From Chloroflexota bacterium (lineage in GTDB: Bacteria > Chloroflexota > Dehalococcoidia > Dehalococcoidales > RBG-16-60-22): a stretch of DNA of 5,304 nt. Below are positions 1 through 5,304 of the stretch, in pieces. The stretch spans positions 1 to 5,304 of the forward strand of contig JACZSH010000097.1 in assembly GCA_022574315.1 (NCBI GenBank). Direction: 5' to 3'. The notes under the pieces are model-generated. The model was not told the DNA's origin, searched no databases, and worked only from the letters and a program-made list of their open reading frames with translations. Both the position numbers and the translations under genes were made by a program. Within the stretch, counting starts at the first letter, position 1. Each line of letters starts with the position of its first letter.

Positions 1-496
1 GGAGGCTGACAGGCTTGAGAAAGCGCGGGTGATAGTGCGGGGAGCCGAAAAAAAAGGGGTACACCTGCTGCTTCCGACCGATGTCGTTATTGCCGATGAG
101 ATAAGTGATGAAGCGGCTACCGAAATCGTCGCTATCGAAAACGTGCCGCCGGATAAAAAAATCGTCGATATGGGTCCGCGGACTATTGACAACTTTGGCA
201 AAGAATTGAATAATTGCAAAACGGTCTTCTGGAACGGCCCGATGGGCATTTATGAGATACCTAGCTTCGCCGGAGGAACACGGGCTCTGGCTGACGTGGT
301 CGCCAATCTTGAGGCGACTACCATTATCGGCGGTGGCTCCACCGCCGATATAATATATGAAATGGGCCTGGCGGATAAAATGACTTTTATATCGACAGGC
401 GGCGGGGCTTCCCTTGAATTCTTGAGTGGAGAGACACTGCCCGGTATAGACGCCTTGCTGGACATGACTGAAGATAAAACTTGTGGTGGGAGCTAA
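1..496 (+). CDS. pgk: Phosphoglycerate kinase, C-terminal part (5' truncated by window edge)
   Basis: PGK (EC 2.7.2.3) is a cytosolic enzyme that interconverts 1,3-bisphosphoglycerate + ADP and 3-phosphoglycerate + ATP in glycolysis/gluconeogenesis. The reading frame is open from base 2 and ends at TAA 494-496, giving about 164 residues, roughly 40% of a normal PGK of about 395. The GTG at 29 is an internal valine, not a start. The visible part is the C-terminal nucleotide-binding domain. It holds the WNGPMGIYE motif (bases 230-256), a glycine-rich GGGSTADII segment (329-355) and the signature STGGGASLEFLSGETLPG near the C terminus (392-445). One oddity is that the glycine-rich segment usually reads GGGD(S/T), and the Asp lies near Mg-nucleotide; here that position is Ser (codon 338-340). 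The frame is otherwise intact with a normal C terminus. apgM follows one base after the stop, which suggests cotranscription. The identification is secure; only the N-terminal half is missing. Confidence 0.97.
   Translation, partial: EADRLEKARVIVRGAEKKGVHLLLPTDVVIADEISDEAATEIVAIENVPPDKKIVDMGPRTIDNFGKELNNCKTVFWNGPMGIYEIPSFAGGTRALADVVANLEATTIIGGGSTADIIYEMGLADKMTFISTGGGASLEFLSGETLPGIDALLDMTEDKTCGGS
488..492 (+). promoter_or_regulatory. Ribosome binding site for apgM (decides a TTG start)
   Basis: GGGAG lies inside the last codons of pgk, five bases before TTG 498. This is the best-placed Shine-Dalgarno match near the apgM start. It would overlap or lie downstream of the alternative GTG starts at 483 and 486. 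ATG 525 has only weak purine matches upstream (GGAT at 512-515). Confidence 0.5.
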
Positions 497-497
497 A

Positions 498-1715
498 TTG
501 AACAGCCTTACGGATAGCCTGAAGATGATAAAAGAAATCGCCCTTCCTTCACCGAGCAAGATTGTCCTGATAGTTATCGACGGGTTGGGGGGACTGCCGG
601 ACCCGCCGACCGGGAAAACGGAATTAGAGACGGCTGCGCTGCCGAATTTAGACCGCCTGGCCACGGAAGGTATCTGTGGTCTCACTGACCCGGTGGCGCC
701 GGGAATAACGCCGGGCAGCTCGGTAGGGCATCTGGCCCTGTTCGGCTACGACCCGGTGCGGTATAATATCGGCCGCGGTATATTGGAAGCGGTTGGTATT
801 GATTTCAGGCTGCAACCGGGAGACATTGCCGCCCGGGGGAATTTTTGTACCCTGGATGAAAATGGCCTGGTCACCGACCGCCGGGCAGGTCGTGTTTCCA
901 ATGAAAAGAGCCTTGAGCTATGCCGGATGCTGGACGGCCAACTGGCAGGTGACGTGGAAGTCCTGGTGCGTCCGGTGCGGGAACACCGTTTTGTCGCCGT
1001 GTTCCGTGGTCCGGGACTGGTGCCTGAAGTTAGCGACTCCGACCCTCAGCAGCTGGACGTACCGCCAAAACCGATTACGGCGCTGAATCCGGAATCGGCA
1101 GTCATGGCCGGAGTGGCCAACCAGTTCATCGCCCAGGCAGGGAAAGCGCTGGCCGCGCACCATCCGGCGAATATGGTTCTGCTGCGCGGATTTTCCAGGC
1201 ACCCTGATTTTCCCTCGATGAATGACATTTATAAATTGAAGCCGGCGGCTATTGCCAGCTACCCGATGTACCGTGGACTGGCCAAGCTGGTCGGCATGGA
1301 AGTATTGCCAACCGGAGCCACCATCGGGCAGGAATTCGCCACTCTCAGGCAGCATTACGCCGATTATGACTTTTTCTTCCTGCACCTGAAAGGAACCGAT
1401 AGCGCCGGAGAGGACGGCGATTTTAAGCGCAAAGTTGCCGTCCTGGAGGAGATTGATGGTTTTATCCCGGAGTTAAAAAAATTGAACCCGGATGTTATCG
1501 TCGTCGCCGGAGACCACTCGACACCGGCCCTGTTGCAGGGGCATAGCTGGCATCCCGTGCCTGTGCTGCTGCATTCCCGGTGGTGCCGGCGGGATAGCGT
1601 CAGCCAGTTTTCCGAACCGGCCTGTACTGCCGGTGGCCTGGGGCGGTTTCCGGCTACCCGGGTCATGCCTTTAGCGATGGCAAACGCGTTGAAATTAACC
1701 AAGTACGGCGCCTGA
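498..1715 (+). CDS. apgM: 2,3-bisphosphoglycerate-independent phosphoglycerate mutase, archaeal (ApgM) type
   Basis: This enzyme interconverts 3- and 2-phosphoglycerate through a phosphoserine intermediate and two divalent metals (EC 5.4.2.12). It belongs to the alkaline phosphatase superfamily. With the TTG 498 start it has 405 residues, the usual ApgM size and shorter than GpmI (about 510). Motifs in order: KIVLIVIDGLGG with metal-ligand Asp28; TPGSSVGHLALFGYDP, where Ser74 aligns with the nucleophile; the family-typical GRGILEAVG (92-100); HLKGTDSAGEDGDF with Asp301; AGDHSTP with Asp339-His340; HSWHPVPVLL with His349; and a conserved C-terminal LGRFPATRVMPLAMANALKL. At residue 305 there is Glu where GpmI, and the archaeal ApgM sequences I recall, have the metal-binding His. 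Start choice: GGGAG sits five bases before TTG 498. GTG 483/486 would overlap pgk, and ATG 525 remains possible because homologues begin close to it. Older annotations often name this family phosphonopyruvate decarboxylase-related, but the context between pgk and tpiA supports a mutase. Confidence 0.93.
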   Translation: MNSLTDSLKMIKEIALPSPSKIVLIVIDGLGGLPDPPTGKTELETAALPNLDRLATEGICGLTDPVAPGITPGSSVGHLALFGYDPVRYNIGRGILEAVGIDFRLQPGDIAARGNFCTLDENGLVTDRRAGRVSNEKSLELCRMLDGQLAGDVEVLVRPVREHRFVAVFRGPGLVPEVSDSDPQQLDVPPKPITALNPESAVMAGVANQFIAQAGKALAAHHPANMVLLRGFSRHPDFPSMNDIYKLKPAAIASYPMYRGLAKLVGMEVLPTGATIGQEFATLRQHYADYDFFFLHLKGTDSAGEDGDFKRKVAVLEEIDGFIPELKKLNPDVIVVAGDHSTPALLQGHSWHPVPVLLHSRWCRRDSVSQFSEPACTAGGLGRFPATRVMPLAMANALKLTKYGA

Positions 1716-1733
1716 GATAAGCCACCGGGATAC

Positions 1734-1761
1734 TTGAATACTGGTTTTGCGCTTTTATGAA
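1734..1761 (+). promoter_or_regulatory. Possible weak sigma-70-like promoter upstream of tpiA
   Basis: The gap before tpiA (1716-1783) is the only one in the window long enough for a promoter. TTGAAT (1734-1739, 4/6 to TTGACA) and TATGAA (1756-1761, 4/6 to TATAAT) are separated by 16 bases. They would start transcription just before the ribosome binding site at 1772. Two 4/6 matches are easily met by chance in a T-rich gap, so this is only a candidate internal promoter. Confidence 0.2.
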
Positions 1762-1771
1762 ACTGACTGAC

Positions 1772-1777
1772 GAGGAG
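1772..1777 (+). promoter_or_regulatory. Strong ribosome binding site for tpiA (decides the start)
   Basis: GAGGAG lies six bases before ATG 1784. This favours ATG 1784 over the in-frame ATG at 1757, which would add nine residues with no family counterpart and has no purine-rich site in front of it. Confidence 0.8.
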
Positions 1778-1783
1778 AGCGAG

Positions 1784-2539
1784 ATGCGAGTACCCTTGAT
1801 TGCCGGCAACTGGAAGATGAATACCACCGTCACTGACGCCGTAAACCTGGTTAAGGAAATGAGGGATGACCTCGAAAAAATACCTGATGTCGATAAAGTA
1901 ATTTGCCCGCCTTTCGTTTCTCTGGCGCCGCTGAAAGAGCTGGTCGCAGGAAGCACTATCAAACTGGGCGCGCAAAACTTATACTTCGCCGAAAAAGGAG
2001 CCTATACCGGTGAAATATCGCCTTTAATGCTGGCCGACCTGTGTGAATACGTCATTATCGGACATTCTGAACGCCGGCAGTATTTTGGTGAGAGCGGGGA
2101 TATCGTGAATAAAAAAGTGGTCTCGGCATTGAAAGCAGGGCTGATTCCCATTTTGTGCATCGGGGAAAAACTGGCGGAAAACGAGGCGGGTAAAACAGAA
2201 GAGGTAGTCACCCGGCAGCTAAATGCCGCCCTGGAAAATATTGACGATAGTGACGGCCTTATCCTGGCTTACGAACCGGTCTGGGCGATAGGTACCGGCC
2301 GGGCAGCCACCGGCAAGCAGGCCAATGAGACGATTGCCATTATCCGAAATTGCATCTCCAGAATATATGACCGCAGAGTCTCGCGGGAAATACGGATACT
2401 TTATGGCGGGAGTGTCACTGCCGCCAATACCGCCGAATTTATGAACCAACCTGATATCGATGGTGCGCTGGTCGGTGGTGCCAGTCTGAAGGCAGCTGAA
2501 TTCATCAGTATCGTTGCCCAGGCCTCAACGACTAAGTAA
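1784..2539 (+). CDS. tpiA: Triosephosphate isomerase
   Basis: TIM (EC 5.3.1.1) is a cytosolic beta/alpha barrel, normally a dimer. It interconverts dihydroxyacetone phosphate and glyceraldehyde 3-phosphate. From ATG 1784 the protein has 251 residues, the standard length, and begins MRVPLIAGNWKMN as the family does. The full catalytic set is visible: Asn9 and Lys11 (AGNWKMN), His94 (IIGHSERR, 91-98) and Glu164 as the base (AYEPVWAIGTG, 162-172). Phosphate-gripping loop 6 spans about 165-176. The phosphate-binding YGGSV (207-211) and the GALVGGASL segment (227-235) close the barrel. No truncation or odd residue was seen. The start is set by the GAGGAG site. It is preceded by the longest gap in the window (68 bases) and followed after eight bases by miaA. 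Its place behind pgk and apgM makes this a small cluster of lower-glycolysis genes. Confidence 0.98.
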   Translation: MRVPLIAGNWKMNTTVTDAVNLVKEMRDDLEKIPDVDKVICPPFVSLAPLKELVAGSTIKLGAQNLYFAEKGAYTGEISPLMLADLCEYVIIGHSERRQYFGESGDIVNKKVVSALKAGLIPILCIGEKLAENEAGKTEEVVTRQLNAALENIDDSDGLILAYEPVWAIGTGRAATGKQANETIAIIRNCISRIYDRRVSREIRILYGGSVTAANTAEFMNQPDIDGALVGGASLKAAEFISIVAQASTTK

Positions 2540-2547
2540 TAGAATAA

Positions 2548-3528
2548 ATGAATCGTCTGATTAGCATTGTCGGCCCCACTGGTGTCGGAAAAAGCCGGCT
2601 GGCACTCACCCTGGCCCAAACCTTTAACGGGGAGGTGGTGGGCGGGGATAGTCGGCAGGTATACCGCGCTATGGATATCGGCACCGACAAGCCAACCCAG
2701 GAAGAGTTATCTCTGGTGCCCCACCATTTGCTCGATATCGTGAATCCGGATGACCCGTTCAGCCTGGCTCAGTACCAGGGTCTGGCCTATCAAGCCATTG
2801 AAGATATAAACCGGCGTCAGAAATTACCGATACTGGCCGGTGGCACTGGCCAGTATGTCTGGGCGGTACTGGAAGGGTGGTGCATTCCCAGAATCCCCCC
2901 TGACCTGAAACTGAGGGCCAGTCTGGAAAAACAGGCGGCTGATGAAGGCACGGAGCAACTTTACCGGGAACTGCTCAAGGCTAATCCGGAAACCGCTGGC
3001 AAGATTGACCCCCGCAACGTGCGCCGTCTGATTCGGGCGGTGGAAATAACCCGGAGGACAAAGAGTAAAATCTCTGGATTAAAAAAAACAGAACCATCTT
3101 TCCGCAGGCTAATCATCGGCCTGACCGCAGACCGACCGGAGCTTTATCGCCGGATTGACGCCCGGGTTGACGAGATGATAAAACGAGGCCTGGTCGCCGA
3201 AGTAGAAAAATTGCTGAAAATGGGGTATGATTTTACATTGCCGGCGATGTCCGGCATCGGCTACCGGCAAATCGGTTCTTATCTGCGAAACGAAATAACT
3301 CTGGAAACCGCCGTCACGAAAATTAAAAATGAAACCCACCGGTTTGCCCGGCAGCAGTATAACTGGTTTCGACTGGAAGACGAAAGAATAAACTGGTTTG
3401 ACGTAGCTGGCCAGCCTGAGTCTGCAATCGTCAAACTGGTGAGCAGGTTCGTAACGGGTAATACTATCTCGGAAGGCACCTTTACCCCGGATATACCCGG
3501 AAACGACAATTTTGAAACTGGCAGGTAG
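2548..3528 (+). CDS. miaA: tRNA dimethylallyltransferase (tRNA A37 isopentenyltransferase)
   Basis: MiaA (EC 2.5.1.75) transfers a dimethylallyl group from DMAPP to N6 of A37 in tRNAs reading UNN codons, the first step to i6A/ms2i6A. The 326 residues show a P-loop GPTGVGKS (9-16), DSRQVYR (34-40) with the family catalytic Asp34, GTDKPT (45-50), LLDIVNPDDPFSLAQY (61-76), GGTGQY (98-103, usually GGTGLY), DPRNVRRLIRAVEI (154-167), a GIGYRQI segment (237-243) and RFARQQYNWFR (265-275). It runs about 50 residues beyond the WFR motif, against about 30 in E. coli MiaA, so the last 20 or so residues are a short hydrophilic tail of unknown meaning. No convincing Shine-Dalgarno site precedes ATG 2548 (AAGTAATAGAATAA). 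Since the gap from tpiA is eight bases, translation may depend on coupling to tpiA (inference). The next gene begins at once after the stop. Confidence 0.97.
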   Translation: MNRLISIVGPTGVGKSRLALTLAQTFNGEVVGGDSRQVYRAMDIGTDKPTQEELSLVPHHLLDIVNPDDPFSLAQYQGLAYQAIEDINRRQKLPILAGGTGQYVWAVLEGWCIPRIPPDLKLRASLEKQAADEGTEQLYRELLKANPETAGKIDPRNVRRLIRAVEITRRTKSKISGLKKTEPSFRRLIIGLTADRPELYRRIDARVDEMIKRGLVAEVEKLLKMGYDFTLPAMSGIGYRQIGSYLRNEITLETAVTKIKNETHRFARQQYNWFRLEDERINWFDVAGQPESAIVKLVSRFVTGNTISEGTFTPDIPGNDNFETGR

Positions 3529-3535
3529 TATGGCG

Positions 3536-4396
3536 ATGGAGTTTATCAAGATGCACGGGGCCGGGAACGACTTTGTGCTGGTGAAAACGGACGACGCGGA
3601 GCGTGATTGGGCGTCTCTGGCGGTCAGCATGTGTGACCGACATTTCGGAATCGGTAGCGACGGGTTATTACTGGTTATGCCCTCGACCAAGGCCGATTGC
3701 CGGATGCGCATGTTTGACCCGGACGGCTCCGAAGCCGAAGCCTGCGGCAACGGAATACGGTGCGTGGGCAGATTTATTTATGACCAGGGAATGGTTAAAC
3801 CTGAGGTTAATACGGTGACGGTGGAGACGCTGGCCGGTATCCGGAAACTGGAGCTGTTTAAAGAAGCCGGCAAACTGACCGGCCTCCAGGCAGGCATGGG
3901 AAAGCCCCGGTTTGCGGCGGATGAGATACCGGTAACGATAAGCGGTGACCGGGAAAACACAGTTTACATAAAGAATATGCTGAGATATTCGGTGACGGTG
4001 GCCGGTATGAATCTGCCGCTGAACCTGGTGTCCATGGGAAACCCCCACGCCGTTTATTTCCTGGAGCAGCCGGTGGCTGATTTCCCGTTGTCCGAGATAG
4101 GCCCGAAGGTGGAACATCTGGATATATTTCCCAAAAGAGCCAATTTTGAAATCGCCCGGGTAATTAGTCGAAACGAAATCGAGGTGCGGGTCTGGGAGCG
4201 GGGAGTAGGGGAGACGCTGGCCTGCGGCAGCGGTGCCTGCGCCGTAGCCGTGGCGGCACAGCTGTACGATTATGCCGACCGCAGCCTCGACATCAGGTTA
4301 CCCGGCGGCACGTTGCAACTGGAGTGGGACGGAGTGGGCGAGGTATTGTGCCGGGGTCCCGCCGAAAACGTTTTTGAAGGAGAATGGCCGGAATGA
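3536..4396 (+). CDS. dapF: Diaminopimelate epimerase
   Basis: DapF (EC 5.1.1.7) converts LL-diaminopimelate to meso-diaminopimelate, the precursor of lysine and, where present, of peptidoglycan cross-links. It is cofactor-free and works by a two-cysteine mechanism. From ATG 3536 it has 286 residues, within the usual 270-290. It begins with the canonical MEFIKMHGAGNDF. Both catalytic cysteines are present: Cys70 in EACGNGIRC and Cys230 in LACGSGACAVAVA. MGNPHAV (167-173) and WERGVGET (220-227) are also typical. Start choice: ATG 3530 and TTG 3512 are in frame. AGGT at 3523-3526, overlapping the miaA stop, is nine bases before ATG 3536 but only three before ATG 3530, and the family N terminus matches 3536; ATG 3530 would add just Met-Ala. 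The protein is complete and has no odd residues. The neighbouring dapL supplies its substrate. Confidence 0.97.
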   Translation: MEFIKMHGAGNDFVLVKTDDAERDWASLAVSMCDRHFGIGSDGLLLVMPSTKADCRMRMFDPDGSEAEACGNGIRCVGRFIYDQGMVKPEVNTVTVETLAGIRKLELFKEAGKLTGLQAGMGKPRFAADEIPVTISGDRENTVYIKNMLRYSVTVAGMNLPLNLVSMGNPHAVYFLEQPVADFPLSEIGPKVEHLDIFPKRANFEIARVISRNEIEVRVWERGVGETLACGSGACAVAVAAQLYDYADRSLDIRLPGGTLQLEWDGVGEVLCRGPAENVFEGEWPE

Positions 4397-4400
4397 GGTG
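4395..4400 (+). promoter_or_regulatory. Ribosome binding site for the dapL-like gene
   Basis: GAGGTG overlaps the dapF stop codon (TGA 4394-4396) and ends six bases before ATG 4407. This spacing supports that start and suggests that the two genes are translated in sequence from one transcript. Confidence 0.7.
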
Positions 4401-4406
4401 TCACAG

Positions 4407-5304
4407 ATGAAACTATCCCAGCGAGTGGAGAACCTGCCTCCGTATCTATTCCGGGAAATTACCCGCAAGATTGCCGAAAAAAAAGCCAGGGGGGAGGAAA
4501 TAATCAGTTTCGCTATCGGCGACCCTGATATCCCGACTCCACCCCATATCATTGATAAGCTCTGCGAGACCGCCCGGGAGCCGGAAAACCACCGTTACCC
4601 GGAATCGGATAGCCTGCCGGAACTGCGCCGGGTGATGGCGGAATGGTACCGGAAGCGATTTGGTGTTTCGTTAGACCCAGACCGGGAGGTGCTGCCGCTT
4701 ATCGGCTCCAAGGAAGGCATTGCCCATATCGCGCTTTGTTTCATCAACCCGGGCGACGTGGCGCTGGTTCCTGACCCGGGTTACCCGGTGTACTCGTTCG
4801 GCACCCGGATGGCGGACGGCGAGCCGTATTTCCTGCCCCTGAAAAAAGAAAACAATTTTCTGCCGGACCTGGCCAGTATTCCGGGGCCGGTGCTGGATAA
4901 AGCCAAAATTCTGTGGATAAACTACCCCAATAATCCCACCGGGGCGGTGGCCGACCTGGAGTTTTTCGAAAGAGTGGTGAAATTTGCCCGGCAGCATGAT
5001 ATCGCCGTTTGTCACGACGGCCCGTACTCCGAAGTCGCCTTTGACGGCTACGAACCGGTCAGCTTTTTGCAGGCGGACGGTGCCCGGGAGGTCGGCGTGG
5101 AGTTTCACTCTCTCTCCAAGAGCTACAATATGACCGGGTGGCGGATAGGGATGGTGGTGGGTAATGCCATGATGGTGGATGCCCTGAAAACGCTTAAATC
5201 CAATATCGATTCGGGGATTCCCCAGGCAATCCAGTATGCGGCCATCGAAGCCCTGACCGGGCCGCAGGACTGCATCCCGGAGCATAACCGTATCTACCAG
5301 CAGC
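4407..5304 (+). CDS. dapL: LL-diaminopimelate aminotransferase, probable (3' truncated by window edge)
   Basis: The frame is open from ATG 4407 to the window end, 299 residues, about three-quarters of a class I/II aminotransferase of about 390. Fold-type I PLP features are clear: an N-terminal ISFAIGDPDIPTPP (33-46); the phosphate-contact region GSKEGIAH (100-107); DPGYPVYS (123-130); NYPNNPTG (172-179) with Asn176; HDGPYSE (203-209) with Asp204 and Tyr207; and SLSKSYNMTGWRIG (235-248), where Lys238 should bind PLP. The C-terminal substrate-binding arginine lies outside the window. As DapL (EC 2.6.1.83) it would make LL-DAP from tetrahydrodipicolinate and glutamate, bypassing the DapD/DapC/DapE acyl steps. 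The specific name rests on overall family resemblance and on lying ten bases after dapF, which uses the product. An aspartate or alanine aminotransferase of the same superfamily cannot be excluded from motifs alone. Confidence 0.88.
   Translation, partial: MKLSQRVENLPPYLFREITRKIAEKKARGEEIISFAIGDPDIPTPPHIIDKLCETAREPENHRYPESDSLPELRRVMAEWYRKRFGVSLDPDREVLPLIGSKEGIAHIALCFINPGDVALVPDPGYPVYSFGTRMADGEPYFLPLKKENNFLPDLASIPGPVLDKAKILWINYPNNPTGAVADLEFFERVVKFARQHDIAVCHDGPYSEVAFDGYEPVSFLQADGAREVGVEFHSLSKSYNMTGWRIGMVVGNAMMVDALKTLKSNIDSGIPQAIQYAAIEALTGPQDCIPEHNRIYQQ

Noticed and set aside
1724..1745. Possible hairpin after apgM (ACCGG with CTGGT) that might be a terminator.
   Set aside because: The stem is only five pairs including a G-T wobble, the loop is 12 bases, and no continuous T-run follows. 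It is too weak to call a terminator.
1757..1783. In-frame ATG 1757 as the start of tpiA.
   Set aside because: It would add nine residues not seen in the family and has no ribosome binding site, whereas ATG 1784 has GAGGAG six bases upstream and gives the canonical N terminus.
918..1975. Long minus-strand open frames opposite apgM and the start of tpiA (155 and 203 codons).
   Set aside because: They lie opposite clearly coding, conserved genes. Their translations show no recognisable domain, are rich in scattered Arg, Ser, His and Pro, and one crosses the apgM-tpiA gap. They are shadows of the forward genes.
4671..5285. A 204-codon minus-strand open frame.
   Set aside because: It is fully antisense to the PLP aminotransferase, whose catalytic motifs are in the forward frame. 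The antisense translation resembles no family I know.
1..5304. Search for mobile elements, tRNA or rRNA genes, CRISPR-like repeats, riboswitch leaders or a novel defence-type system.
   Set aside because: Nearly every base belongs to one of six recognisable housekeeping genes. The longest gap is 68 bases, and I saw no repeated blocks, RNA-like folds or unfamiliar proteins on the coding strand.

Overview
The window is an ordinary, tightly packed stretch of bacterial chromosome. Six genes lie in a row, all on the + strand, and both ends of the window cut through a gene. I see no RNA genes, mobile elements, CRISPR arrays, long repeats or origin-like sequence. Composition and codon choice look uniform, with a little over half G+C by eye and many CCGG/GCCGG words, and nothing looks recently transferred.

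Layout: (1) the 3' part of phosphoglycerate kinase (pgk), about 1-496; (2) an archaeal-type (ApgM) cofactor-independent phosphoglycerate mutase, 498-1715; (3) triosephosphate isomerase (tpiA), 1784-2539; (4) tRNA dimethylallyltransferase (miaA), 2548-3528; (5) diaminopimelate epimerase (dapF), 3536-4396; (6) the 5' three-quarters of a PLP-dependent aminotransferase, most likely LL-diaminopimelate aminotransferase (dapL), 4407 to the window end. Gaps between genes are 1, 67-68, 8, 7 and 10 bases, so this is probably one operon. The only gap with room for a promoter lies in front of tpiA.

How the genes work together: pgk, apgM and tpiA cover three steps of lower glycolysis/gluconeogenesis (triose-phosphate interconversion, 1,3-bisphosphoglycerate to 3-phosphoglycerate, and 3- to 2-phosphoglycerate). 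dapL and dapF form the short aminotransferase branch to meso-diaminopimelate and lysine: tetrahydrodipicolinate to LL-DAP by DapL, then LL-DAP to meso-DAP by DapF. miaA, a tRNA A37 modification gene, sits between the two blocks with no direct metabolic link.

Organism: the combination of ApgM instead of the usual GpmI/GpmA, a DapL-type lysine pathway, and the order pgk-apgM-tpiA-miaA-dapF-dapL suggests the Dehalococcoidia branch of Chloroflexota. This is inference from remembered gene order and protein character, not a search, and I hold it with moderate confidence. I found no previously undescribed system. The most noteworthy details are residue substitutions at usually conserved ligand positions in PGK and ApgM, and the non-ATG start of apgM.
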